64,000 nucleotides of DNA. Origin: Symbiodinium natans. Its lineage: Eukaryota; Sar; Dinophyceae; Suessiales; Symbiodiniaceae. The notes beneath the pieces were generated by a model. It was not told the origin of the DNA and ran no database searches. It saw only the letters and a program-made list of their open reading frames with translations. The stretch's first letter is position 1, and each line of letters opens with the position of its first letter. A program made the position numbers and the translations under genes. Shown here in pieces: positions 54,286 to 64,000 of this stretch. The DNA lies in assembly GCA_905221605.1 (NCBI GenBank), contig CAJNDS010002795.1:85001-149000 (forward strand), given 5' to 3'.

Positions 54286-54399
54286 ACTTGAGGGTTTGGG
54301 GCTTCCTTCCCACTCAGCAACAACAACAATACAAAAAGGATGAAAGACCATGCTTCATCATCTGACCCGCAGCCCCTCAACCCTCAGTGCAAGCTCCAT

Positions 54400-55195
54400 A
54401 AACCCTAACACCCTCACACCCTAAGAGCCTAAACCCGAACCCTCAACCCCACACCCTCAACCCCAAACCTCGAACCCTAAACCCTAAACCCTGAACCCTG
54501 AACCCTGAACCCTAAACCCTAAGGGTTTTAGGGTAACCCGGGCCTTGCCATAAACAGAAATCCACATGAACCCCAAGAGCACTTCCTTCAAAGATCCTGT
54601 AGATTGGCCCAAGAGCCGACAGTCAGCGTCGGAGACGCAGAAGAGGCCAGGATTTTCCTAGGAGCTTCTGTTTTCGGGTTTATAGGGCTTATATTATGAG
54701 GTTTAGGGTGTATGGTTTAGGTTTGGGTTTAAGGTTTAGGGTCTAAGGAAAGGGTCTAAGACCTCAGGGAACAAATGAAGCCTAAAAGGGTTTGTGGCCC
54801 GCACACCTTGCTAGGGATTAGAGTGGCTTCGGATGTATGGCACATGTTAAGGCTTCAAATGGTCATCCGGGTAAACCAAAACTAAACGCTGAACTTTTGT
54901 CGGCTAATGGTCTTTGGGCTTTCTAGGGCTTTTGGGTTCCGGGCATCATGAATTGAGGGGTCTACCCTACACCCTAAACCCTAAACCCTAAGCCCTAAAC
55001 CCTAAACCCTAAACCCTAAACCCTGTAGGGGTCAAATGTTTAGGGCCTTCGGGCCTCCCAGGGCTCCCAACCAAGTACCCATCATGGCATGCTGGGGTTT
55101 GATGGCCCGAAACCCTAAGCCCTAAGCCCTAAACCGTAAACCCTATAACCCTAAACCCTAAACCCCAAGCCCTAAGCCCTAAACACTAAACCCGC
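54400..55195 (-). repeat. CCCTAAA arrays (three)
   Basis: 54400-54525 (with CCCTGAA), 54962-55028 and 55110-55195 (with CCCTAAG). The spacers contain nothing recognised. Confidence 0.9.
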
Positions 55196-55710
55196 CTCAA
55201 CCTTGAAAGTGCTGAGGGCTCGGTTTGGGTGGTGCCTGTGGGGTTCGCTGGGTCCGATAAGGGCTCGGGTTTAGGGTGTAGGGCGGGGGGGGTAAGACAG
55301 GATGCACCAAAACCCTACGCTCCCTACACCCTGAAGCCCCCAACGCCCTAAAGGCATCTTGGGCTTGCGAGGCAAACCCGGCGCTGCGCGGCTTGGGCCC
55401 GTGTTTGAGAAAGGCTTCGGGCTTCGGGTTCAGGCTTACACGAAGAACAAGGGGCGTGCTTTAAGGCATCTGCAGGAGCCGGCATACATCTTCACACCCT
55501 GAACCCCCTGAAGCCTAAACCCTAAAAGCCTCAAAGGACGACTGGCCACCTGAAGGTCGGTCACATTGGCGGTGATCTGCGACAGGGACAGCCGCGACAC
55601 CTGAGTGGGGCGTGGTCGACCTGACCCTCGAAGCCCTTGACGGCACATTTTCGTACAGCGGAGGGTAGCCAGCTGGGGTCAGCACTCTGGTTTCTTCATT
55701 AGATTTAGTT

Positions 55711-55790
55711 TAGGGAAATACCAAGGGGGCGCTCACATTTTAAAGGAATTTAGGGAAATACCAAAGGGGCGCTCACATTTTGAAGGAATT
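55711..55790 (+). repeat. 40-bp tandem duplication
   Basis: Two adjacent 40-bp units (TAGGGAAATACCAAGGGGGC... at 55711 and 55751) differ at two positions. Confidence 0.95.
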
Positions 55791-55875
55791 TCTCCTCCTC
55801 TGTATTTCTCATGCCTGTTGGTGCAGGCGGCAAGGCCTTGCATTGGGTGGGGATCGATTTCACCTCGTGCTTGTT

Positions 55876-55964
55876 GGGATGTTCCCCCTTACACAAGAGT
55901 CCTTAAATTAGAGTCCCCCTACTAGAATCCCTATTAAGGGCCGTTAGTATAAGTGGGAACATCC
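55876..55964. mobile_element. Complete GGGATGTTCCCCC foldback, 89 bp
   Basis: Ends GGGATGTTCCCCCTTACAC and TAGTATAAGTGGGAACATCC are near-perfect inverted repeats; AGTCCTTAAATTAG and CTATTAAGGGCC extend the pairing. Confidence 0.75.
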
Positions 55965-56215
55965 GAATGTGCTTGCATGAACGAGTCTGCGCAAGCAACA
56001 TCCTGCTCGCACAACAACAAAACCAACCCCAGCTACCTGCGGACCCCTCTGAGACCGACACCTGGGAGGTCACCTGTGCAGCTGCGGGAGTTCAGGGCAA
56101 GCTTCGGCCCAGTCCCTCCTTCTCCGGGTTTGGGGTTCAGGGCTTGGGGGTTCAGAGGTCTAGGGGTGCCTAGGCCCTGGAATCTGGAAGCCCTATTTCA
56201 ACAGGCACTATACGC

Positions 56216-56302
56216 GCCTTAAGAATTAGAATTGGGTTTTGGGGGTTATTATAGTATAAAGGGACCATGAAGCAAACACTATTGGTAATGATTCCGACAC
56301 CT
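56216..56302. mobile_element. Dispersed repeat with GAATTAGAATTGGGTTTTGG
   Basis: Shares GAATTAGAA, GGGTTTTGGGG, AGTATAAA and CTATTGGTAATGATTCC with the copy at 57153-57262. Opposite orientation to 48960-49190. Confidence 0.65.
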
Positions 56303-56397
56303 GTATTACGCCACTGCAGGGTTGGGGCAGAGGGAGACGGAGCTCCACGAGACCAGGGTGCAGGGTCCAAACCCCCAAAGCCCCTGGAGCCGTAAAC

Positions 56398-56480
56398 CCT
56401 CACCCCTAAACCCTAAACCCTAAACCCTAAACCCTAAACCCTAAACCCTAAAAAACTCGAACAACCTAAACCCCCTAAAC
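56398..56480 (-). repeat. Telomere-like array CCCTAAA
   Basis: Nine units with octamer slippage at the right. Confidence 0.95.
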
Positions 56481-57152
56481 CCGAAAATGTGCGTTCCAAA
56501 GCCTAAGGCCCCCCAGAAGCCTTGTCCACCCGAGCCACCCAAACACCTGGGAGCACCTCGAGGCACCCTGACTCACCTTTGGAGCTTCGTGCCAACAGCA
56601 AAAGGAACACTCGGGCTCAAGATCGGTACAAGTTGGTAATATAGGGGCCTGAATGATTAGAATAGCATTTCGTGGGGCTTCTTGTCATATCCGGACCAGA
56701 AGGGAAAACGATTTGTAATTCTTCCGACCCCCACATTAGGGTTCAGGAGCCCCCTTCAGGGCTTCATTAAGGGCTTGCGGTTTGAGGCTTCGGGTTCAAG
56801 GGTGTCGGGGGAGCGGACAAGCCCGTTGAGCGATAAGGATGATGGGCCTGATAGTCGGCGGAGCCGGCGATCAGCGTCTGGGACAGACTTGGGGTCAAGA
56901 TGGTGCTGAACCTGGGAGAGGCTTTTTGAAGTTTCTAGGGCTTTTTGGGGTTTTAGGGCAATGGGATGGTTTGGGGCCGGGCTTGGGTTCAGGGTACTGG
57001 GGATTGGGGCGCAAGCATGTGTACACGCAACCTAGGGTCGGTTTGAACCTCATGGCATCCCGCAGGGCCCCTAAGCACCAAAAGGCCCCTAAGCACTGGA
57101 AGCCAAGAGACAACCCATCCCGCCACCCTAGACGTCGCAAGGCACGGAAGCC

Positions 57153-57262
57153 CTCTAATACAGGGGCCTTAGGAATTAGAACAGGGTTTTGGGGTTTGTT
57201 ACAGTATAAATGATAAAGAGACCATAAGGGCGCACTATTAGTAATTGTTCCTTACAACTGTA
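57153..57262. mobile_element. Dispersed repeat, second copy (GGAATTAGAACAGGGTTTTG)
   Basis: See 56216-56302. A third, shorter copy lies at 56637-56680 (GGGGCCTGAATGATTAGAAT). Confidence 0.65.
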
Positions 57263-57493
57263 CTTGTAACCCAATTCCAACCCTATGAGGGTACCTAAGC
57301 TGCTGGTATGTAGGCCAGAACTACCACTCATAATGGGCTGCCACACCCTAAGCCCTAAACCCTGAACCCCCCCAGTACACCCGAGGACTCCAAGATTGTG
57401 CGCCAGGGAGCAGCAACATGAAGCCCACCGCCCAGAACGGCAGCGAAAATGGGATAAAGGTCCAAGGCACCTTGCAGGGCACGGATGGGAAGT

Positions 57494-57800
57494 TAGGGTT
57501 TGGGGTTTAGGGTTTAGGGTTTAGGGTTTAGGGTTTAGGGTTTAGGGTTTAGGGTTCAGGGTTCAGGGTTTAGGGTTTAGGGTTTAGGGTTTAGGGTTTC
57601 GGGCTTATAGGGTTTAAGGTTTATAGGGTTTTGGGCTTAGAGAGTTTAGGGTCTGGACGGCTTGACCGCATCTTACAATAGGGTCCAGGGTTTAAGGTTT
57701 AATTCGGCTTTCGGGTTTAGGGTTTAGGGTTTAGGGTACCCTACACCCTAAAGCCTAAACCCGAAACCCTAAACCCTAAGCCCTAACCTTAAACCTTACT
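57494..57800. repeat. TTTAGGG array and head-to-head junction
   Basis: 57494-57605 has about 15 G-orientation units. At 57716-57800, TTTAGGGTACCCTACACCC joins G to C orientation directly. Confidence 0.9.
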
Positions 57801-58237
57801 CCCCGCGCTGCTGCAAAGTGTGGCAACTCCTGACCCTGACTCGGACCGACAATCCGCTCTGCTGGAGCCGCCAAACGAAGCGGACTTGCACACGCCTTCT
57901 ATCAACCCGAAGCTGTTTGGGTTTGGGGTTTGGGGTTCAGCGTTTAGGGTTCAGGGTTGAGAGAGCCTAGCCCAGAATCCCCCCCTTATCTCTCCGGAAG
58001 CACGCCGCTGCTGACGGCTGCAATCGTCCAGTAGCAGACGAAGGAGAGCCAGAGAATGGAGAACAATACCTGGAGCGTTGTGTTTCTTGTTTGGGGGGGC
58101 GGGTGGGGGTTGAGAAATCATCCTCTCGGCCCTCTTGGTATTTAAAGTCTCCAAAAAAAAACATCGTTTCCTGGGCCTCTCTTATTGAAAGGCCCCGGGT
58201 ATTACTAAACCCGATAAATTGGCACATTGCCCTATAC

Positions 58238-58318
58238 TCGCAGTCCTTAATAGGGATTATAGCCCCCCCGAGTGTAAAAATCCCTACCAAGGACTGTTAG
58301 AAAAAGGGGGAACATCCC
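58238..58318. mobile_element. GGGATGTTCCCCC-family foldback, right part
   Basis: CAGTCCTTAATAGGGA at the left and TCCCTACCAAGGACTGTTAG then GGGGGAACATCCC at the right. Confidence 0.6.
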
Positions 58319-58322
58319 AAAC

Positions 58323-58680
58323 TAAACCCTGTAAACCTTATAAACCCGTAAGAATCCCATAAATCCTATAAACCCTATAAACCCTATAAACCCTAAACCC
58401 TATAAACCCTCCAAACCCTATAAATAAACCCTCTGAACCCTATACACCCTATAAACCCTCATAAACCCTAAGAATCCCCTTGTAAGCCCTTAAACCCTAA
58501 AACCCCTGAAGCAAACCACGAGAGCCTGCCCCAGCACGTCGAGCCGCAGTCCGGGCGCTGGTATCTTGACCTTTGTCTTCGCATGTAGGCTCATGTAGGG
58601 TTTGGGGTTTGGGGTTTGGGGCTTGGGGCTTGGGGTTTGGGGTTTAGGGTTTAGGGTTTGGGGTTTAGGGCTTGGGGAAT
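58323..58680. repeat. CCCTATAAA nonamer tract, then GGGGTTT array
   Basis: 58323-58480 is dominated by CCCTATAAA nonamers, and 58595-58680 by GGGTTTGG/GGGCTTGG in G orientation. Confidence 0.9.
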
Positions 58681-59277
58681 CCCCAAAGGCCGCAAACCCT
58701 AAACCCTCTCAACCCCCAATTCCTAACTCCCTGAAACCACCTGAGCCCAAAACCCTGCTCGAGGAGTCTACCAATCCCCGCCGCATGGGCGCGGAACACC
58801 CGGGAGTCGGGGTCTAGGGTACAGAGGACAATGTGTTCCCCACCTCCCTGTCTGACACATACCCCTGGCCGTGGACTGCGGATAACAGGCATGTCATGTA
58901 GAAAGGGCTTGTCGCAAACGGGCTTGTCGCACGAAGAACGGTTTTGATACCAAACCCTTGCGCAACAGGCCCCCCAAGCCAGTTACGCGTCCTGTGTTTT
59001 TGGCCCGCGCCCACATTGGTTTATCTGAACACGGTGGCGACCGCAAGTAAAACGCAGGGCAGGGAGTTCCTGGTGCAAAGAGCTTCTCACACCAGCACCC
59101 CAGGCAGAAGGCTACTCCTTTGAGTTTCGGGGTTGGGGGGGGCTCCTGATAGGGGGCTTTGAGGCTGTGGACTGCAGCTGCTGCCCGGTTCCGACCTGGA
59201 GGAGGGATCAATGTGCTGGGGGAAGGGATAGGTCTGACATTCCCCAAGGCCCACCGACCCGCGAGCCCTGCTTTCAT
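58681..59277. other. Unique spacer without recognised gene
   Basis: A short repeat CGGGCTTGTCGCA / GGGCTTGTCGCAAACG occurs at 58905-58931. Overlapping frames without a domain. Confidence 0.4.
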
Positions 59278-59720
59278 CTAAACCCTCAACCCGAAGCCCC
59301 CCCGAAGCCCCCCCAAAGCCCCAAAGCCCCCAAAGCCCCAAAACCCTAAACCCTAAACCCTAAACCCTAAACCCTAAACCCTAAACCCTAAACCCTAAAC
59401 CCTACACTTCCGAACCCTCCAAGCCCTAAGGCCCTAAGCCCGGTGGCAATGAGGCGGCCATTCAGCTCTCGGGCTTCCAGTCGGGATCCCTGGAGTCGAC
59501 GGGTTTAGGGTTTAGGGAGTTAGGGAGTTTGGGGTTTGGGGTTTAGGGTTTAGGGTTTAGGGTTTACGGTTTAGGGATCCGCCGACTCCGACCAATTGTG
59601 TTTCAGGGATCCGCCCATCAATCAGGATTGCAGCGCACGCCCACCCCCCAAACCTTCCCCCCACCCCCGCCGCCCCCCCCCCCCCCCCCTCCCCCCCCCC
59701 CCTACCCCCCCCTCTCCGGT
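59278..59720. repeat. CCCTAAA array, TTTAGGG array and poly-C tract
   Basis: C 59338-59405, preceded by CCCCAAAGCC units; G 59500-59575; C-rich 59640-59712 with runs of 17 and 13 C. Confidence 0.9.
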
Positions 59721-59859
59721 TGATGGGGCTGCCCTCCTTCAAGCTGGCTTCAGCTCCTGTTGGGGTCCTGGTGCTACCCCCTACCCCCCCCCCAACGTTT
59801 CACAGAGGCTCAAGCAAATCAACTTTTGGCATCCTTTGAGCTGACGAGCGCGTTGAAAC

Positions 59860-60955
59860 CTTTCAACTATGCTCCAGCGGGGTCGGCGGCTTGAGCCGGA
59901 GGCTCTTAAATCCGGCCCCCGCGCCGCCCGTGGTCCAGGGCGGAGCCCGCATCGCACTAAAGCGCTAGCTTTAAGGGGCGAGCGCCCGAGCCGCCGACTC
60001 CGCCCAAAATTGCTTCATATTCGCGCGGGGCCCTTCGGGAGGCCTCCAAAACGGCATCCAAGGGGACGCAACACGCGGTGGTGCGAAAAGCACGACAACC
60101 ACGTAAAAACCATGGTTCTTTACGAAAAACCGAGGCCACAAAACACCCGCAGCACCCCATTAAACCCTCACAGGCTCGACCCTAGCTTTTCACATGGGGC
60201 GCGCGCCAGGCCGAAACCACGTTTTTCAAGGTTTGGGGGGGGTACCGGAAGCCCAAAACCAGGCGAGCATCATGAGCATCAGCAGCCCTGGCCCGCGGCC
60301 CCAAGGCAGTAAAAAACGCTGAAAAACGCTGAAATCACCGTAAATACCGTGTTTTTATGAGGTTTTTCACGCGTGCCTCCGACCCCCACCCTTGTTGCCC
60401 TTGACCCGCCCCCAAAGTGCGCATCATCGAAACCCATGTCCGGGGGGGGGTCTGCTGATGCTGCTGATGCGCGGGGGTCAGGCATCGTTTCTCATGGGCT
60501 TCGTGGGCCTCCGGGCCCACGGCCCAGAGACCCAGCTGATGCTCATGATGCTTGTTTTGGGGGGGGTTCCAACAGCAGAAAACCTCGTAAATACCGAGTG
60601 TTTTGTGGGTCCACGTAAAAACGCCCCTAAAATCGCTCATTTTACGCGCTCGAACGGCTTCGTGCCTACAAAACACCCGAACAGCAGGACCCCGAATGCC
60701 CTTAAGGGCATTCGGGGTCTTGCTTTTGGGGGTTTCGTGGGCACGCAAGCGTTCAAGCACATACAATCGGCGTGTTTAAGGGGGTTTTGGATGGCCTGGG
60801 GGAGGCCGCTGATGCTCATGATGCTCCCTTTCCTGGGTCCCAAAAGGCTTCCCAAGCCCAAAAACACGTGTTTACAGCGTTTTCTGAAGGTTTTTCGAAG
60901 GCAAAACGCATGCATAGAATGCTTTTAAGGCCCCCAAACCAACCCCACTGATGCT
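59860..60955. repeat. Degenerate dispersed segments with GATGCTCATGATGCT
   Basis: GAGCATCATGAGCATCAGCA (60266, inverted), GCTGATGCTGCTGATGC (60453), GATGCTCATGATGCT (60538 and 60812) and CTGATGCTCCTGATGC (60948) alternate with CGTAAATACCGTGTTTT-type segments (60339, 60588). This suggests an old tandem unit of about 130-270 bp. Overlapping frames of 80-178 codons exist on both strands, but no domain is recognised. Confidence 0.6.
60688..60719. repeat. Perfect 32-bp palindrome
   Basis: GACCCCGAATGCCCTT is followed at once by its reverse complement, centred on TTAA between 60703 and 60704, with no loop. It could extrude as a cruciform or form a 14-16 bp hairpin in RNA. Confidence 0.95.
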
Positions 60956-60964
60956 CCTGATGCG

Positions 60965-61075
60965 GGTGCGCGCGCGCGCGCGCGGCGCGGGGGGAGGGGG
61001 GGGGGAGGGGGGGCGAAGGCAGGAGAAAGAGAGACAGAGAGAAGGAGAGGACAAAGACACGGGAAAGAGAAGACA
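60965..61075 (+). repeat. CG repeat followed by GA-rich tract
   Basis: GCGCGCGCGCGCGC (60968-60982; potential Z-DNA), then poly-G-rich and AGAGAGACAGAGAG sequence. Confidence 0.9.
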
Positions 61076-61333
61076 GTGCCAAGGTTCAAGGTTTCGTGCT
61101 TTGGGGGGCGGGGGCCGGCCCGTGCCGCTAGGCCTGAAATTAGTGTGGCACCTCCTTTAGTGTGGGCCCCCCCCCCACCCTGAACAGTCCAGGCTGGATT
61201 TTGCTCTGTTTACACGGCCCCGGGGGTTTATATGATTTTAATAGGGAGGAGTTTAGATAAGTTTAACAGGGGCAGCGATGCCCGGCAATCTTTATTAAAG
61301 GCGAGCCACATGGAATTTTCTTACGGCGCCCGG

Positions 61334-61412
61334 ACGATTTGTCTTTAAAGAGGGACTCCCAAACAGTCAGGGTGTCCTGAATAGTTCAGCCAATTTGTCT
61401 TTAAAGAGGGGG
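61334..61412 (+). repeat. Short direct repeat ATTTGTCTTTAAAGAGGG
   Basis: The 18-mer occurs at about 61336 and 61393, 57 bp apart. Confidence 0.85.
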
Positions 61413-61733
61413 CCGATACTAAAGCGGGTGCAACATTAGGGTTTTGGGCACGTAGGGTGTGCATGGGTCTTCGACGACATCCCGGGTATGTGCAGACGTG
61501 TACCTCTGTTTCGGCTAGCGGCTAGCAGGCTGCGTGAGGTAGAAAGAAACCGTAACACAAATCTGCGGTCGGCTCTAGGAAAAGCAGAAATGCACCTCAC
61601 GCGACTACTGCCGCCTGTCAGTCTTCTTCCTACCCCTGCCTTTGCTGCCGGTCTGCTTGCTCTTGCCCTTCCCACCGTCGCCCTTGACTGCTTTCCGAAC
61701 TTGGAGGCCAGAAAGCATTGCAAATGGCCCATG

Positions 61734-61820
61734 CTTGGAGGTTCATGGTACCTTATGGACCACTTACAAGCCCCCCTAATATGGTTAGAAGTTGGTTAAC
61801 AAGCACCATGAACCTCCAAG
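61734..61820. mobile_element. Foldback element, 87 bp, 16-bp perfect inverted ends
   Basis: CTTGGAGGTTCATGGT at the left, ACCATGAACCTCCAAG at the right. Termini CTTGGA match the 33718 element. A diverged relative lies at 41440-41510. Confidence 0.75.
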
Positions 61821-61872
61821 TACCAAGAGCATCACCAGGGCCAGAAATGTGCGGGGGTCTGGGGATGGGCCC

Positions 61873-61935
61873 CGCCCTAAACCCTAAACCCTAAACCCTA
61901 AACCCTAAAACCTAAACGCTAAACTCTAAACCGAT
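61873..61935 (-). repeat. Telomere-like array CCCTAAA
   Basis: Five clean units, then degenerate ones. Confidence 0.95.
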
Positions 61936-61998
61936 AAGGCAAGCCCAAAAAGGCAGGCCAGCCAGCGACGCTCCAGGATGCGGCGCCGGCTGTGGGCG

Positions 61999-62445
61999 AC
62001 AGCCCCGTTAGATGAGTGTTGCCCTTTCTGCAATAGACAGGGCTTAGGGCTTAGGGCTTAGGGCTTAGGGCTTAGGGCTTAGGGCTTAGGGCTTAGGGCT
62101 TAGGGCTTAGGGCTTAGGGCTTAGGGCTTAGGGCTTAGGGCTTAGGGCTTAGGGCTTAGGGCTTAGGGCTTAGGGGGCTTAGGGCTTAGGGCTTAGGGCT
62201 TAGGGGCTTGGGGCTTAGGGCTTAGGGCTTAGGGCTTAGGGCTTAGGGCTTAGGGCTTAGGGCTTAGGGCTTAGGGCTTAGGGCTTAGGGCTTAGGGTTT
62301 GGGGCTTAGGGCTTAGGGTTTAGGGTTTAGGGCTTAGGGCTTAGGGTTTAGGGTTTAGGGTTTAGAGTTTAGGGTTTAGGGTTTAGGGTTTAGGGTACAG
62401 CCCCGCCGTTAAATAGAGTGTTCCCCTTTCTGCAATAGACAGGGC
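61999..62445 (+). repeat. GGGCTTA array flanked by a ~45-bp direct duplication
   Basis: 62041-62396: about 36 GGGCTTA units (with GGGGCTTA slips), then a mixed zone, then TTTAGGG. The left flank (61999-62043) and right flank (62397-62445) are copies of one sequence: both have ACAGCCCCG..GTTA and CTTTCTGCAATAGACAGGGC, with a 3-base indel and a few substitutions. Confidence 0.95.
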
Positions 62446-62534
62446 AGCTTCGGGTTTGGCTTAAGCGCTCAATTGACACGAAAAGGAACCTGAGCGGAAC
62501 AGAGCTGCGACTTCGGGACGTGCGCTGGGGCTGA

Positions 62535-62634
62535 ATATGGGGGTTTAAGAAAATAAGGGACCCCCCCTCCCCCCTTTAAACAAAAAGGTAGAATACCCGA
62601 TTAAGATACCCCTAATTCCGAAAACCCCCCATAT
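62535..62634. mobile_element. MITE-like repeat with ATATGGGGGTTTAAGAAAAT end
   Basis: Right end ATTCCGAAAACCCCCCATAT is the inverted counterpart. Same family as 34140, 48605 and 53720. Confidence 0.65.
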
Positions 62635-62696
62635 ATGCTCGCCAACAGAGACTGCCGCATTGGCCTGCCCTGCCCTAACCAACCCGAACACGCATG

Positions 62697-62808
62697 CTTG
62701 GCTGCACTTAGCAGGTTAGCTATACATTTAATTTTTAGCTGCCTTGTTAAGAGACCCAATAAACCCAAAAAGGCTAAGCATCTAAAGTTACAGTAAAGCA
62801 CCACAGAG
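62697..62808 (+). repeat. Dispersed 112-bp repeat, copy 4
   Basis: Most diverged copy: CTTGGCTGCACTTAGCAGGT at the left, CTAAAGTTACAGTAAAGCAC at the right. Length is conserved despite substitutions, including losses of pairing in the hairpins. Confidence 0.8.
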
Positions 62809-62944
62809 TAAACCCTTAGACCCTGACCCCGAGAAGAACGCTTCTCAAGCTCCCCTTCATCTTCCCAAGCCCCCGCCGCCTAGGCCCACAGCCCTAAGAC
62901 TATCAAAAAAACACTTCAGCTCATATGATTTCATTTCAGGGATG

Positions 62945-63380
62945 GTATAAACCCTAAACACCAAACCCCAAACCCCAAACCCTAAACCCTAAACCCCAAA
63001 CCCCGAACCCTAAACCCCAAACCCCAAACCCGAAACACCAAACTCCAAACCCTAAACCCCAAACCCTAAACCCTACTAACCCCCAAACCCTAAACCCTAC
63101 ACCCTAAACCCCAAACCCTAAACCCCAAACCCTAAACCCGACAAAACCCGAAACCCCAAACCCTAAACCCTACACCCCAAACCCCAAACCCCAACCCTAA
63201 ACCCCAAACCCCAAACCCCAAACCCTAAACCCCAAACCCCAAACCCTGAACCCCAAACCCCAAACCCTAAACCCCAAACCCCAAACCCTAAACCCCAAAC
63301 CCTAAACCCTACTAAACCCTAAACCCTAAATCCTAAACCCTAAACCCCAAACCCTAAACCCTAAACCCCTAAACCCCAAC
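62945..63380 (-). repeat. Long mixed CCCTAAA/CCCCAAA array, about 435 bp
   Basis: About 62 heptamers in which CCCTAAA and CCCCAAA alternate irregularly, with a few CCCGAAA and CTACTAA units. Longest mixed-variant array in the window. Confidence 0.95.
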
Positions 63381-64000
63381 AGTCGGCCTTTGGAACGTTG
63401 AGGGCGACCGATCCGTCGCTCTCCAGGTCCTCCACAATCGACAGGCGCGGCCAGAAGGACTCCTCGTAGACGTGCTGCATCACCTGGATCTTCGATTTGC
63501 TTAAGAACCCCAAAAAAAGACAAGAAAGCAATAGAATAAAAGTAAAGATGTATATACTTCCTGATAAGGGCAATATAGGGGTTATTGTTATTGTTAGTGT
63601 TGGTTTATTTCTTTTCTTTTGGTTGGGGGGGGGGGGGGGTTCTTCTGCAAATAGTAGGGATGTCTGCTGATTTGGGTATTTCCTCAAATAGGGGTACCCT
63701 TGATAGTATAATCCTTATTGCAGGAACCATCAAAAGGGCCCCCTTATTTGGGGAAAACCTATGTTTGTGTCTATAGGTATACCTGCAAGAATTAAAGTAC
63801 GTACAAGTTATGGATCTTTATGCCAAACGAAAGGGCTTTGGAATGAGATCAGAGGTCTGCGGACTAGTTTGTTTTTTTTCGGTGCAGCGCTTGTAAGTTT
63901 GAGGCCTGGGAGGATTGGGAATTTGGGAGGGTGTAGGGTTTCGGTATCTTGGGGTTGACCCTACAAGCCCCACAGGGCAAACCCTGCGCACCCAGTCGCG
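63381..64000. other. Right-end spacer without recognised gene
   Basis: Unique sequence with a G run (63625-63639) and an AT-rich part. 63360-63523 on the minus strand encodes a short open stretch (ESFWPRLSIVEDLESDGSVA) that looks protein-like but has no identifiable family; it could be an exon fragment. Confidence 0.35.

Overview
This is eukaryotic nuclear DNA that is poor in genes and extremely rich in repeats, most likely from a dinoflagellate (possibly Symbiodiniaceae). Three things point that way. The window carries about 100 interstitial tracts of the plant/alveolate telomere heptamer TTTAGGG and its variants. The only recognisable gene couples a ubiquitin-like N-terminus to ten 41-residue RCC1-like repeats (AFAAILxDGSVVTWG...GGDSSSVQAQLKGVQHIQAS), a style I know from dinoflagellate gene models. 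The coding exons all lie on one strand. The taxon is an inference; a chromerid or another TTTAGGG-telomere alga is not excluded. No bacterial-type operon, rRNA, intact tRNA, CRISPR array or virus was seen.

Layout. 1-26.5 kb: telomere-like tracts in both orientations alternate every few hundred bases with unique spacers, small foldback (MITE-like) repeats, poly-G/poly-C runs and GC-rich minisatellites. Inside this part, 18.61-20.84 kb is a 2.23-kb block without telomere repeats, bounded by 42-bp inverted repeats (41/42 identical) and filled with a T-run/GCTGCGGGTG minisatellite, an AT-rich 31-bp repeat and a ~110-bp satellite. 26.99-29.65 kb: the coding island on the minus strand, with the Ubl-RCC1 exon (ending at a consensus splice donor) and two hypothetical exons; it holds almost no telomere-like sequence. 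29.7-64 kb: the mosaic resumes, with long tracts at 37.2, 41.0, 43.4, 62.2 and 63.1 kb, a degenerate U6 snRNA-like sequence at 47.9 kb, four co-oriented copies of a ~112-bp repeat, a perfect 32-bp palindrome at 60.7 kb, and several foldback families.

The most notable signals are: (1) the telomere-like mosaic, in which individual arrays are homogenised for different variant heptamers (GGGTTGA, GGGCTTA, GGGTGTA, GGGTTTC, octamer GGGGTTTA); (2) an array at 62.0-62.4 kb flanked by a ~45-bp direct duplication, which suggests a mode of insertion; (3) head-to-head, fusion-like junctions; (4) the TIR-bounded composite block; (5) near-identical RCC1-like repeats within the gene, suggesting gene conversion; and (6) the U6-like relic. 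Most remaining open reading frames are translations of telomere repeats or minisatellites and are not listed as genes.
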